64,000 nt of DNA from NCBI RefSeq assembly GCF_045679555.1, contig NC_092115.1, positions 36,464,728 through 36,528,727 of the forward strand. The letters run 5' to 3'. A program made the position numbers and the translations under genes. Origin of the DNA: Salvelinus alpinus (lineage: Eukaryota; Chordata; Actinopteri; Salmoniformes; Salmonidae). Position 1 is the first letter of the stretch; each line of letters starts with the position of its first letter. The notes beneath the pieces are model-generated. The model was not told the origin of the DNA. It did not search any database and was given only the letters and a program-made list of their open reading frames with translations. This document shows, piece after piece, positions 11,901 to 24,276 of the stretch.

Positions 11901-14045
11901 TATTGCCCTGGCCACATCTGCAGTCCTCATGCCTCCTTGCAGCATGTCTAAGGCACGTTCACGCAGATGAGCAGGGACCCTAGGCATCTTTCTTTTAGTG
12001 TTTTTCAGAGTCAGTAGAAAGGCCTCTTTAGTGTCCTACGTTTTCATAACTGTGACCTTAATTGCCTACCGTCTGTAAGCTGTTAGTGTCTTAACGACCA
12101 TTCCACAGGTGCATGTTCATTAAATGTTTATGGTTCATTGAACAAGCATGGGAAACAGTGTTTAAACCCTTTACAATGAAGATCTGTGAAGTTATTTCGA
12201 TTTTTTGAATTATCTTTGAAAGACAGGGTCCTGAAAAAGGGACGTTTATTTTTTTGCTGAGTTTATTTTGAACACAACAAAGTAAATCAATTATGGGTCA
12301 ACATCTAAATATTGCTCCCAGCATTGATCAAAGCTCCGTGCGCTTATATTCTTGATCTGATTGAGTTCTAATCGCTCCAGGCTCTTTGCGAACGAACAGT
12401 GGTTTGTTTATGCCTTTTTAGCAGCAACCACTCTCTCAAAGGGCTAACCCTGCTTTCTCGCGGCACAGGCCCGAGGGCCTGAGACGTAAAACGTTATGGC
12501 AGGAGTCACTTTTACTTTCTTCTCCAACACTTTTTTTGCATTATTTAAACCAAATTGAACATGTTTCATTATTTATTTGAGACCAAATTAATTTTATTTA
12601 TGTATTATATTAAGTTAAAATAAAAGTGTTCATTCAGTATTGTTGTAATTGTCATTATTACAAATATATATATTTAAAAATCGGCATCGGCTTTTTTTGG
12701 TCCCGCAATAATTGGTATCGGCGTTGAAAAATCATAATCGGTCAACCTCTAGTTGTTAGTCTCGTCTCGATCGCCCACTGGAGTCTATAGTTTACCCATT
12801 ACCCACCTTTTTCTTACCCCTACATCACTGATATTAATACAGAATCGTAAGTAATATTCTAATAATTAATGTGAATGTGATAGTACAATCATTTGTCTGC
12901 TCCAATGATGTCTGTTTATGCGGAGCTTGACTGTTAGTCGTTCCAGATAAAAGTGTCTGCTAAATAGCATATATTAGCAGGGGTAAAAGTAAGGTGGTAC
13001 AGTGTTCCGGCCCAAACATTGTAGGAGTATGCTTTACCGATAAAACATTAGCCTATCACAATAATTAAAACAAATGATGACTGGTTGTGTTTATGCCACA
13101 ATAAAAGGTAATACATTTTAAAAGTTAAATTACAAATCTTAATGGCTAGGCCCACAGAGATCCTATTGAATTAATAGGGATTCTGTATGTAGTTCTATGA
13201 TTAGGCCCATAAAACATTTGAGCTCCTGCACCATGAAGAAATAAATTCTACTTTCACTCCTGTATATTAGTAATGCCTAGGACTACAAATGCAAAAACTA
13301 TGTAATTTGAGAAAAGAGATATCCATGTAAATAACTGATGATTTTATGCAATTCATCATTACAACTGACTGAACAATAACGTTACCTGATGCTACGTGTT
13401 AGCGTGAATCAGTTCTCATATTTCCTCCCTTTTATGGGTATAACATTACAATTGTATAGCTAATAGTCTGTTTGCTGATGACTGAGGTGAATTAACCTAC
13501 AGCAGCAACGGTGATATTGACTGGGGTCATTTTTGCTGTTCTCCAAATAGCATTTTAATAGCGGTCGCGCGCCTTCCAGTCCTCATTACAACTCAAATCC
13601 TGGTTACACAACTGAGGTACATTGCCCGATGTATAAGAAGCTAAGTTAATCGTTAAAACCATAGGTATATGGTACGATAGGGTCCTATGGGTCTAACGAT
13701 GAACGTAGTCTTAAGATGCTTTAAACCGGGCTCTGCTTGACAGCACTAAACTAAGGGTGAGCTCTCACCGTTTTGTGAGGTCCCACTCCCAAGCTGAATT
13801 CCCTCAGCATGTTGCCTGTCATTTGTTCCTCGTGCTGCTGCTTCCCTTTGAGCTTTCCTCAGTTCTCTTTCCATCAGCTGTAAACTATTTTTAAGGCCTT
13901 CTATCTCGTTTTCTTTCCGACACATTTCCAGCCGTAGCACGACAGTACCCTCGTCTACAAATTTGGTTATTTCTGCAACAGCTGCCTTTGCTAGCACATC
14001 CATGATTGCACCTATTTGTGTACTAAAAGAAACAGTGTTAGACAT
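8941..14045 (-). CDS. C2H2 zinc-finger protein, two exons, four fingers (441 aa)
   Basis: Exon 1 is 13769-14045 (ATG at 14043-14045); exon 2 is 8941-9989. The donor ACG|GTGAGAG and acceptor TTCCAG|GTAATG join in phase 1, giving a 441-residue open frame. Residues 1-92 hold a heptad-rich helix ([12 protein letters not shown], then LRLEMCRKENEIEGLK), the N-terminal module shared with the two other zinc-finger genes here. The middle (about 93-320) is acidic and low-complexity. Fingers lie at 327-349, 355-377, 383-405 and 411-433. The first three are canonical C-x2-C-x12-H-x3-H with TGERP-type linkers. The fourth ends HQKHQC, so its last ligand must be a shifted His or a Cys. The gene is probably a nuclear DNA-binding transcription factor; target unknown. 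The 3.8-kb intron holds a Tc1 element and other repeats. No 5' UTR signals were identified. Confidence 0.85.
10167..12263 (-). mobile_element. Tc1-like transposon in zinc-finger gene intron
   Basis: Inverted ends AACTCAGCAAAAAAAAG (left) and its complement CTTTTTTGCTGAGTT-like right end are each flanked by TA (10165-10166, 12264-12265). The minus-strand transposase starts MPRVPAHLRERALDML at 11987, with a paired-like helix-turn-helix (DVARAINCNVCTVRCLRQRY). It continues at 11085-11417 with the catalytic C-terminal block TIQHDNVTSHTVR and SPGLNPIEHVWD. Frames shift between about 11420 and 11690. The left end is split by a 680-bp insertion. Confidence 0.85.
10306..10985. mobile_element. Unclassified 680-bp insertion inside the Tc1 element
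   Basis: This interrupts the left arm of the Tc1 element. The intact arm of this subfamily, as remembered, reads GTGACTAACAGAAATGG. Here it is opened between AACAG (10301-10305) and a second AACAG (10986-10990), a 5-bp duplication. The insert is rich in CpG at both ends (GCGTGCGCGAGCG left, GGCGCACGCGCGCAG right). It has two copies of a CTCATTGGTTATA-like motif near 10480-10530 and repeated GCTAGC-rich units at 10750-10820. No protein is recognisable. It resembles a repeat common in salmonid introns. Confidence 0.55.
12640..12752. repeat. Terminal fragment of a DNA element
   Basis: ATCGGCATCGGC then GGTATCGGCG and the end GGTCAACCTCTAG match the terminal segment of a widespread fish repeat whose end reads CTAGAGGTTGACCG on the other strand. 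The opposite terminus was not found, so this is a fragment. Confidence 0.4.
13690..13740. repeat. Half of a foldback repeat
   Basis: TAACGATGAACGTAGTCTTAAG then CTTTAAACCGGGCTC corresponds to one arm of the foldback element seen complete at 38511-38602. It lies just beyond the donor of exon 1 of the zinc-finger gene. Confidence 0.45.
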
Positions 14046-15148
14046 TGCTCATCAAATAAAATCACCGTTGTTACACAGAAACAAATATGCAGTGCGAGTG
14101 CCTCTGTAAAATGTTTATAACATAATCGTTTCTTCTATTGTACAGCTTCTCGAAGCTAGCAAACAGCAACGTTTGTGGAAGGGGGGGGAACTTCTTCCGG
14201 AAAGATGGATAACGGAAATGACAACAGAAAGTACCAAACACTTTCAAATAAATGCACTTATATGGGGATATTTATTTGAAATCAGTAATAAACGCCTAGC
14301 TACCTGGTTTTATTGTCTGCTAGCTACTAGTGAAATGATTTTTGAAAATACAAATACGACGACCACTTTTCTTTGCAGAAGAAGTTTATTTACAAAAACA
14401 AATAAAACAGAAAATGCATTGTTTTATGGAATTGACACAAATGATGACACATTGCCCTTAAAAACATCTCTAGACAATCATTAAGCGATCATTAACTCCT
14501 AAGAAGTTATTACATTTGCTTTCTCACCATTTGCTTGCTCACTCTTAACAACACCAATTGTGCTTATGCATGAGATGTGATACCTGAGATTTCCATACTT
14601 GGTGTACATTGACAACTCTTTGCAGATTGATTAAAACCAAGCAGTTAAAATGGTAAGTTACATTAATAGGTTAAAAGCAGCAACAAAAAGGGGGACATTT
14701 ACAGAGGGAGAGAGAGAGAGTGCGGAGGATCAGTTTTCTGAGTTGCCCTGAATCTGAGTGGGCCGGTTCTAGACCCAGGCTGAATTATACAGGGAGTATA
14801 ATAAAAATGTAATGTTTAATGTATTTATATATTGTATATAAATGATCAGTTGTATACTAACCGTCCAGACAGAGTCGATGACTACAACATTTACTGGTGT
14901 CTTTTTCCACATCTTTCTCTTTATTGTACTTCATATCCTCAATCTTTCTGTTTCTCCCTCTCACTGCTGCCCTCTTCCTCGCTCCCTCTCTTGATTTCCA
15001 TTTCAACAGCTTCATCAAAACACATACTTATTTGACTGTTCTTCATCATGTCTCTCATTCCCCCCTCTTCCGCATCTCTCCTCCTCTCCCCTCCCCACTG
15101 TTCCTGCCACTCCCTTTTGCCTCTGTCCTCATCTTCCCCTTTCTCATT
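14046..15148. other. Intergenic, between two minus-strand genes
   Basis: The 5' flank of the zinc-finger gene and the 3' flank of the RhoGAP gene. No repeat or gene was recognised apart from a short GA-rich microsatellite at about 14700-14720 and an AT-rich stretch at 14800-14850. Confidence 0.5.
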
Positions 15149-18100
15149 TCACTGTTGTTCTGTCTCGCAGACTTTGTCATGCTCTAGCTTCCCTTCCATC
15201 TTTCTCTCTTTGTCCTTATCTTGCTGTCCCAAAGCCCTGTGTACCTTTCCCTCCCCCATGGCTCTGTCTGCCTCTCTCCTCTCCCTCTGCTGCTCTTGTC
15301 TGAGGTTCAGTGAAGTTATTCGGCAGTGATGTGGCTTAGGTGGTACCATTGGCACTGATCTTGATTGACACACTTTAGGGGGTGTTTGTTGTTTAGACCT
15401 GACCAGCACTCTCCCCACCCCTTTTTCAGAACCCACTTTACTACCTCTCCCTTCCTTCTGTCCCTTATTCAATTCTTTGATGTAAATCTGGACCTCTTTC
15501 AGTTCTTCCTCACTTTCCTCTATTATTGTTGGTATCTGTAGTTGGTCTTTTGTCTCTCCTTCATTCTCCCTCTCTTGGTTCTCCTTATCTGGCCCTGTTG
15601 ATTCATGTTCCTCTGTCTCCTGTTGGACCACATGTATACTATCTCCTTCTTCGTCCCTGATTACACCTCCCACTTCCATCTCTTTATCTCCCTCCTCATC
15701 TCCCTCTCCCGCAACATCCTTCATCAGATCTATAGCTCTTTCTCCTCTCTCTAAAACATGCTGTGCCTCTAGGTCCTGTTTATGCTCCTCATTATCAATC
15801 AACATATTTTCCATCCCCTCTTCAGCTGCCTCTTCCTCAGTCTCTCCCATGGTATCCACTCCTTCCACCTCTCGCTTCGTCTCTTCTTTTGCACTCATCT
15901 CTTCACTTGTCTTACTCTCTCCTTCCTTATCTATCTCTTTCTGCTGTACTCTAATACTCTCTCCCTCTTTGGTTTCTATCACCTCCTCCATAACTTTACT
16001 TTCCTCAGTCTCCCCTTCCCTATCCTTCCTCTCTCCACTTTCCATCATGTCATCCCTGGCTAATATGCTCTTTATCTCATAAATGTCTTCTTCTCCTACT
16101 TCCCCTTCCTCACCTGCAATCCTTTCCTCTTCTTCAATCATTCCTCTTTGCTCCCTCGCCCCAAAGTCCTCCCCTTCTGTTTCATCCAACTCCTTTAATA
16201 CCTCTCTCTTCTCAGTCTCAGTTCTTGTTACCTCTCCTTCTTGTTTGTTAAATTCTCCCTTATTTCTATCTTCTCTTTCCTCCATCTCTTCCTCTACATC
16301 TTCCTCCTTTCCCTCGCTATCCCTCTCAGCACTATTTTCAGGCTGCTCCATTGCGCCCCCAGCTGAAACTACCTCCGATCGCTCATTGAGTATGTTCTTT
16401 GGCTCTTCAGCACAGGAAACTATACGACAGGCAGTGAGTAAATGCTCTTGTGAATCTGCTTTCTCGGCTTCGCTCACGGTATCGCCATTGTAACCCTCTG
16501 AAATCACACCTTCACCACAGTGACTCTTCAGGTCCTCCTCGTCTCTGAGCTGCAGGTGAACTCCAGTGTCCTCTTCCTCTGCAGTGGTCTGCAGTGAGGC
16601 CTCCTCACAGTCAGTTGATGAGGATGCTGAAGCGAGGCCCCTCTCAATGTCCTCTTCCTTCGTCATGCTCGTTTCAACCGAGTGACAACATTCTTGTATC
16701 TCAGTGCTGTAATGTGAAGAGTAAGACATCAGCTCTATGATGACAGGTAACATTTATCATGTACATTTATCCTGATATACTGTTCTTCACTTTGAGTCAC
16801 TTCCTAACCCACCTTGGCTTACCTTTCTGTGCATGTATTCGTCAGTGTGTCTGCCTGGTCTTTCTCCTGGTTGTCTGGATCCTGCCCTGCATCCTCCTCC
16901 CCCAACAGGTCTATCGCTTCCAGTCTATTCTCTTCTTCAGCCTTGCTATGCCTCAAGACCTCTTCTGATGGGTTACAGCAATCAGGGGAATCAATGTCCA
17001 AGTGCTCAGGAGGCATTCTGGCCTCAGAACTCTGTGATAGACCAATTCCTATGGACCTGTCATCAGAAGCACTGTCCAATTGTTGTGAGGGCTTAGCAGG
17101 GAGGGACAAAGCGCTCTCCACGTCAGTCTGAGGCCCACTCCATGTCAGTCTGTTGAACACCAAACTAGATGGTAGACTTTTACAGAACATGTCATCATCG
17201 TCCTCATCTTCTCTGTCGTAATCAGCATCTTTGTCGTCATTATCCTCTTCTTCAGAGGAAGAGCACCGAGCAGGCAGGAAGGGCCTGGACATGTAAGGTA
17301 GACTCATTGACTTGTCGGCTCGTACATATTGATCAAAGCTTAGAGGTCTGTGTGTGGGCGTTTGTGTCTGCCTCAGTGTGTGTGTCTCTGTTTGGCAGCC
17401 TGTCTGTATTTGTGTCTGTGTGTCTACAGGTGGCTGTGTGACAGAGTCTGGTTTGTCATGTGAGAGTTCAGGGGATCTCTGCTCCACCTCGTCCTCATAC
17501 TCATCTTCCCCATGATGAGGCTCCACTGAGAACGCCTGGAACATCTGGGAGGAGAGAGGATGGAGAAGAGAGGTTAGGATCATGACTAAATTATGAAACA
17601 CACATGTGCACACGCACACACACCTTGGTGGAGGCACTGCTGTCCATGAGGTCCAGGAATCCAAAAGTATCCTGAAAGTCTAGTGGACAGTCCTGGACTT
17701 GTGCATCGTCCTCCTCCATCGTCGTAGGGTACGGCACATCTGTGGCAACTGCGTCATTTCTGACACCATTTGGAGAATCCAGGGCAGTCTGCACAGAGCC
17801 TTTGATTTCTGACAATTAAATGTAGATTTTACAGATCGACACAAAAGGCCTATCCAACTTAGATTGTATATTACCAATTGTCAATAATTCCATTTTCAAA
17901 AAAGTCTAGAAAACTCACTCCAAACAGGATCAATAATCCTACTACAATCACGGTTTCATTTCCCTTATTGCGCAAATGTGTTATGATCGTTAAAATATAT
18001 GAATGATCAGACATACCCATGTGTTCTCCCTCTTCATCCTCCTCTTCATCGTTTTCATGGTTTACTGTATCCTCTCCTCCACCCTCACTCTCTTCACCCC

Positions 18101-21100
18101 TCTCCTCTGATGGCTTAGATACACAGTCCCCATTCAGTTCCTCCTCCTTTCTTCTGTCTTCTTTTCCTTCAACTTTATCATCCTCTGCCTCATCTCTCCT
18201 CTCCTCCGATACCTCTTGATCTCTTCTCTTGACTCCGTCAGTCTCGTCCTCCACCACAACTTCCACTCGGATGTGCCTTTCCCCTTCCTCCTGTCTCTCA
18301 CCCTCCCCCTTATCTCCGCTATGATTGCCCCTTTCTGCTCCACCCCCCTGCAGCACCCCAAAGGCCAGGCCTGATGTGATGTGAAGGGGGACGGTGACTG
18401 AGAAAGGTCCGGAGATGTGTATCCCTGCCCGCCGGTCCGCTTTGCTGGAGAGTCCTGGGGATCTGGATGGGGGTTGCAGAGCCTCAGTGCTGTTGCCCCC
18501 ACTACAGTGACTGTACAGTCGACTGTATTTGCCCTTTGTTCCCCCGCTCACTACACTCACACTAGCCCCCTGACCCCTCCGGAAGGTCACAGCATATCCG
18601 CTGCCCACATCACTACCATTAGTGGATGCCCCTCTATCAGCACCACCTTGGGGACAGGGAGAGGGCTGAGCCAGGGGGGACATGACAGTGGAAGGGGCTC
18701 GTTGTCTGGAACCTGTGAGGTATGGTAAACAGTCACATTAGTCTACAGATGAAACTGTCATAAGTGTAAGCCTATAGTACTACTGAACACAGAAATGTAA
18801 GTATGCTTTAGCAGCATGCTTGGATTACTCTACAAACATGTTCACCAATATCTATACATTATAGATAAGGAGTCGGTAAACAAGGAAGGATGTGTACCTT
18901 CATGCAAATAGGGCATTGAGCTCAGGGAATCCATGCTCTTGGCTGGCCTTAAGACAGTTCTCTCTTTTTCTACAGAGAAATGGAGAGATGATTATACAAC
19001 TCAAATTAATCATTATTACCATTGCAAAGCTATGCATTGTATTGAAAGATAACAACATCAGTGTGGCACTAATTCTTATGGGAGAGGGTGCATACCTTTG
19101 GTTGAGTTCTTGTTCCTTCGTCTCGGGTCTTGGAGTCTGCCTCCTAAATTGAAGATGGACTTCCACTTCCTGCTCTTGAGAGATCCCTTCCTCCTGTAGA
19201 GAATGTTACTACTGTTACTGGGGCCAGGAGTTTTTCTTCACCACGTGAACTGTTCATGGAAGAAGAACTATCCCCTCTAGTACTAGTCTACCTTTTACGA
19301 TTGCGACCACTAAATCTCTACCTATCTCAACCACTATACTGTTACTCCCTACTACTACATTGTCATAAATTGGAAATGTTTTGGTTCTTTGGTTAATTTG
19401 CTTACTTGTCTGTGCCGTCGATGATGGCGTGATATGAGCGCATGGCCGGGGGGCCGTCCCCTGGGCTGATATTGCCTAACTGGAATGGAATGGCCCGGAA
19501 TAAAGGTTTCTCTGGATTGTGTATAGAGGGAGATGGGAATGACTTAAGACACTCCAGACCAATACCTTTATAAGGAGATGAACAAGAAAGAGAGGAGATA
19601 TGAGAGATTATGAGTGAGTGTACAGTGCATTCGGAAAGTGTTCAGACCCATTGACTTTTTTTGTTACGTTACAGCCTTATTCTAAAATGGATAAAACTGT
19701 TTTTTTCGTTCATCAATCTACACACCCCATAATGACAAAACAAAAACAAGTTTTTTGATTATTTTACAAAATTATAAAAAATAAGAAACTGAAATATCAT
19801 ATTTACGTAAGTATTCAGAGCCTTTACTCAGTACTTTGTTGAAGCACCTTTGTCAGCGATTACAGCCTCAAGCTTTATTGGGTATGACGGTACAAGCTTG
19901 GTACACTTGTATTTGGGGAGTTTCTCCCATTCTTCTCTGCAGATCCTCTCAAGCTCTGTCAGGTTGGATGGGGAGTGTAGCCGCACGGCTATTTTCAGGT
20001 CTCTCCAGAGATGTTTGATCGGGTTCAAGTCTGGGCTCTGGCTGGGCCACTCAAGGGCATTCAGAGACTTGTCCTGAAGCCACTCCTGAGTTGTCTTGGC
20101 TGTGTGCTTAGGGTCATTGTCCTGTTGGAAGGCAAACCTTTGCCCCAGTTTAAGGTTCTGAGCGCTCTGGAGCAGATTTACATCAAAGATCTCTCTGTAC
20201 TTTGCTCCGTTTATCATTTATCATTGCTCCAAATCATGTCCAATCAATTGAATTTACCACAGCTGGACTCCAATCAAGTTGTAGAAACATCTCAAGGTTG
20301 ATCAATGGAAACAGGATGCACCTGAGCTCCATTTCTAATCTCATAGCAAAGGGTACTGAATACTTATGTAAATAAGGTATGGAATTATTTATTTATATAC
20401 ATTTGTATTTTATTTATATACATTTGCAAAGTTTTTGCTTTGTCATTATGGGGTATTGTGTGTAGATCGATGAGGAATAATTTTTATTTCATCCATTTTA
20501 GCATAAGGCTGTAATGTAATAAAATGTGGAAAAAGTACACTGTATATTCTCAGAGAGAGAGCGAGAGAGAGAGCGAGAAAGAGGTGATGTACCTGAATCA
20601 GGAAACAGCTGGGGCACGTGGGTGAGGATGAATTCCACTACGATGGACTGTATCCTCACCTCCATGAAGGCTGCAGTACCGTTAAACCCTGACGCCTCAA
20701 TGTCTTTTGACCTGCAAACACCCTCAGAGGGTTAAACAACATTGAACAATGCAAACACACTGTTTAAACTATCTCTATCTAGTTCATGTCTTTCTCTCTC
20801 ATGTAGATACACACACCTGAGAAGGTTTGGAGCCCAAACAATGGCGAGGTTCCGGGCATGCATGTTGGTGTGTGAGGAATAAGAAGCCATCTTTACAAGG
20901 TGACGCATCAGGAACTCTAGAGTTCTGAGAAACCAGGGGGCGGGAGAAGGTACAAAAAGAGAGGCAAGGGGTTTAATTCTGTAGTTAGTTTGAAAACAGT
21001 TGAAACTATTGAAGAAAAACTACACATGGCAAAATGTACAGTCCCCCTAGTTACAAACAGATGGTTCCAGCAATGTTACACATATGTAACAGTATTCCTT

Positions 21101-22821
21101 CCGTCCCTCTCCTTGCCCCAACTTGGGCTCGAACCAGGGACCCTCTGAACAGATTAACAACTGCCTCCCACAAAGCATCATTACCTAATGCTTCCTCAAA
21201 AGTCACGGCTCTTGCAGGGCAAGGGAAATAAGTACTTCAAGGTCTCAGAGCGAGTGGCATCACTGATTGAAATGCTACTATCGCGCACCGCTAACTAGCT
21301 AGCCATTTCACACCAGTTACTCTCACCCCCCCTTTTGACCTCCTCCTCCTCCTCTGCAGCAACCCCATCAGCTGGGCAAAGCTCAACTGAGTGATCTGGG
21401 TCACGGCACCAATGCAACAGTGCTGCTTCCGTCCCTCTCCTTGCCCCAATCTGGGCTCGAACCAGGTACCCTCTGAACACATCAACAACTGCCTCCCACG
21501 AAGCATCGTTACCTATCGCTCCACAAAAGCCACAGCCCTTACAGAGCAAGGGAAACAACTACTTCAAGGTGACATCTTCGATTGAAACGCTACTAGGGTG
21601 CACGGCTAACTAGCCATTTCACGCCGGTTACACATAGCAAACATTTACTCTTTCTCTATGAAAAACGGCTGAATAGGTAGAGGTTTACCTGTAATGGGGA
21701 GTGGGTAACTCCTTCAGCACATCCTTGATCTTCACCAGCCTCTCGTCCTCCAGCTGAATTGCCACAGCTTCCTGGGGTTAAGTGGTGTGTGAGGTTGATA
21801 CATAAAGCCATATGCCATCTTAAAGATGCGTTATAAAGGTTTTGTATAATGTCAGCCCGTAGTTTTAAAATTAGCGCTCACAAGCCAAACACAGGTCCCA
21901 AAAATGTTTTAACAATTGTGTACAACGTCATACATTTCGTATGATATATTACGTCCTGCAATTTAAAAAAAAAATAACTTTTATCCCTCCTGCAATTCGT
22001 ATGACACGAATTCCAATTCGTACAATATGGTACGAATTTGTAAGTGAGTCCCGTTCAATCTCTTTAATGCTGGGTCCCGTTCAGTGGGTATGAAATGGGA
22101 GAAAACATTTTGAACATTCCTGAACATGTCCAATAGAAACACTTCCTTTTCCGTGTCAGAATGCTTTCTCCTTTTCGCTCCAACTGAATGCAACCCTGGT
22201 GTCCATGTATCTGAATTACTATCAAGTAAGACAGGTACTCACAGCATATTTGTCATAGAGCTGGTATGTGAGGAGAGGATTGGGCAACTCTCTGAAGTAG
22301 GCCTTGCAGAGAGAGCTGACACAGTGAATGTCCTGCAGGTACACATCCTTATTGAGATCTGGGGTTCCCTCACTGTCAAACTCACCCCTGTTTGGAGACA
22401 AACACATTACATTTCACTGCTGTACTTGACCACATAGAAACGCACGGACTCACGCAAGCACGCAGGAGCGTGCACACACACACATACGAGGCACAAACAC
22501 ACACACGCTTACCTCAGTTTCTGTGTGTTGGATGACACCCCAGATAGCCTGTAGATTCCATCTACAACCCCATGCTTCTCAATGAATTCACTGCAGCTTC
22601 GCAGCACCTGAGGAACTGAGAGACAGACAAGATGATAATACTATGGACCTGACAGGGATGAACAACAGGATGCTAATATTTATCTTATTCAGATACAATA
22701 TATTCTAACAGACTGAGGGAACTTGGGACTTACTCTCCTGACAGGTTATAGCCAGGTGGTCCAACAGGTGACAGCCAAACACCTTCTCATTGTTCCCTCC
22801 TTTTCTCCGGAGTCTCCGCAT
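15149..22821 (-). CDS. arhgap30: Rho GTPase-activating protein 30-like, complete, 13 coding exons (1378 aa)
   Basis: Exons in order of transcription: 22734-22821, 22513-22615, 22243-22387, 21689-21771, 20817-20924, 20593-20711, 19406-19565, 19096-19193, 18898-18969, 18017-18712, 17624-17808, 16823-17544, 15149-16706. All have GT/AG ends and agreeing phases; the total of 4137 nt has no internal stop. Residues about 16-215 form the RhoGAP domain, which speeds GTP hydrolysis by Rac/Rho. The arginine finger is R52 in DGIYRLSG. Other conserved blocks are DIHCVSSLCKAYFRELP, NMHARNLAIVWAPNLLRS and DIEASGFNGTAAFMEVR; these match ARHGAP30 more closely than ARHGAP31, from memory. The rest is disordered, and the last exon is extremely Glu-rich. 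The protein is longer than remembered human ARHGAP30 (about 1100 aa), mostly in this acidic tail. The Met at 22819-22821 fits the family's short N-terminus. Introns hold a Tc1 element and a repeat pair. Confidence 0.93.
19621..20544 (-). mobile_element. Tc1-like transposon, internally deleted, in arhgap30 intron
   Basis: The left end ACAGTGCATTCGGAAAGTG and the right end AATGTGGAAAAAGTACACTG are inverted relatives. Only the C-terminal half of the transposase remains on the minus strand (19828-20217), with FQQDNDPKHTAKTTQEW, SPDLNPIKHLWRDLK and the end IADKGASTKY. The catalytic Glu of the usual NPIEHLW motif is Lys here. The DNA-binding half is absent, so it is non-autonomous. Confidence 0.85.
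20552..20583. repeat. GA microsatellite
   Basis: Interrupted (GA)n tract with GAGC variants, next to the donor of arhgap30 exon 6. Confidence 0.7.
21086..21632 (-). repeat. Two direct copies of a salmonid interspersed repeat
   Basis: Copies at about 21086-21312 and 21420-21632 share TTCCGTCCCTCTCCTTGCCCC, GGGCTCGAACCAGG and GCTAACTAGC then CCATTTCAC. Read on the minus strand the core is CCTGGTTCGAGCCC, which resembles a tRNA B box, so a tRNA-derived SINE is possible. A linker with a GA/CT-rich run (21313-21360) separates the copies. They lie in the intron between arhgap30 exons 4 and 5. Confidence 0.55.
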
Positions 22822-24276
22822 CTCTTATTTTCTCCTGCCTCAACTTCTCACATTCAGCCCTGTTGTTAACTATGTGTGTATGTGCGTGTTTAATATGAGT
22901 ATTTTCTGTATGAATTGGTCAATGGTAACGTGGATTTCATATATATTTACAATGTGCTGTTGATATTACAGGCGGTGTTGTTTTCCTCATTGGATTTTAT
23001 TGTGCTTTATGTTTAACTCTGTGAAGTGCATTACTTTACTGTGCTATAGCTGTGTTAAGCTATTCTGCTGGGTCATGCGGTATGTTGTTGTGTTTGTGGC
23101 ACTCTGTAAAGTAAGAAACCAGCAAAATCATATGTATACACCAACACAACACTTAATGTGGTCACTTCAAATCAAACTGTGCATCGCTCACAATCTACAG
23201 CATACATAACTCTTCACTTTCCACCAATATATTTTTTCACAAAATGAACAAGCCACACCCTTCACCCCAATACTCCCAGTCGCCCTCTCAGTGCTGTGAT
23301 CTGGGGACACTTCAAATTCAATCAAGCCTCTCTATGTTGATGGGACACCCTGACACCCCAAACCAAGTCTCTGGCTGTTCTGTGACCCTCTCTTCTCTGT
23401 CTCTCGTGGCAATTGGGGCCCTCTCACTACAGCTGAAGTCCATTTAACTGTACATTGTGACTGCAGGCCTGTCGTAGAACATAAAGCCTCTGAGCCTGAC
23501 CCCACCTCTCCATCCCCCTGACCCCTACCATCCCACATCGGAGGATGTGTTGGTGTCACTGCTACTCTTGTCCCGTGTCGGGGTGACTTACAGGTAAAAA
23601 CAGGAATAAGAAAGAGTAAGAGAGTTAAGACTGTTCCTACCTTCACTCTGCACAGGCACAACCAAGCAGCAGCAAGCAATGACGCAAGAAACCACTAAAC
23701 TTCCCCTGTTGACTTCCTGAGTCTCTCCTTTTCTCACATTCTCTTTCTGCATATCTCCGCCTCTGTTGACTGGCAAATCAATGAACAAGTAAATCATTCA
23801 AACTAACAAGCATATCAATTTCTATAATCTATTTAGATATCTACAGTATCTAATGACCTTTGATTCAGATTACCAGCTTTATACAGTACTGGTGTAGTGT
23901 CAGATTAGACAATGTACACAGTAAAAGTGTAGTTTCCAGATGTAAAATGTGAAGCTTATTGAACATGTATAGTAAATTATACTTAAATATTTTATTGACT
24001 AGTTTTGAGTTGACATATAACTTTAAGCTGCAATATGTAACTCTTTGGGCGACCCGACAAAACGCACATAGAAATGTGAGTTATAGATATGTCTTTCTCA
24101 TTGAAGGCAAGTCTAAGAAGCGGTAGATCTGTTCTATGTGCGCTACTTCTATGATTATCGTTCTTAAGTTTCATTTTTGTGTCTTTTACTTTCGATTTTG
24201 TACACCAGCTTCAAAACTGCTGAAAATACAAGATTTTTGGTTATGGAAAAGATATTTCACAGCCGTTTAGATTGTA
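22822..24276. other. Intergenic, 5' flank of arhgap30
   Basis: Presumed promoter side of arhgap30. No exon, repeat family or clear core-promoter element was recognised. Short open frames here have no recognisable domain. Confidence 0.5.

Noticed and set aside
14173-14484. A 103-residue plus-strand open frame upstream of the zinc-finger gene
   Set aside because: Composition is non-coding-like (AT-rich, no motif) and it lies in the presumed promoter region.
14897-16493. Several plus-strand open frames rich in Ser, Leu and Pro
   Set aside because: They are the antisense of the CT-rich, Glu-coding last exon of arhgap30, which has correct splice phases and homology.
21086-21632. Possible CRISPR-like direct repeats
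   Set aside because: Two long direct copies of an interspersed repeat in a vertebrate intron; no short regular repeats or spacers.
23332-23797. Two overlapping minus-strand open frames upstream of arhgap30
   Set aside because: No recognisable domain or splice continuity with the RhoGAP frame; probably chance.
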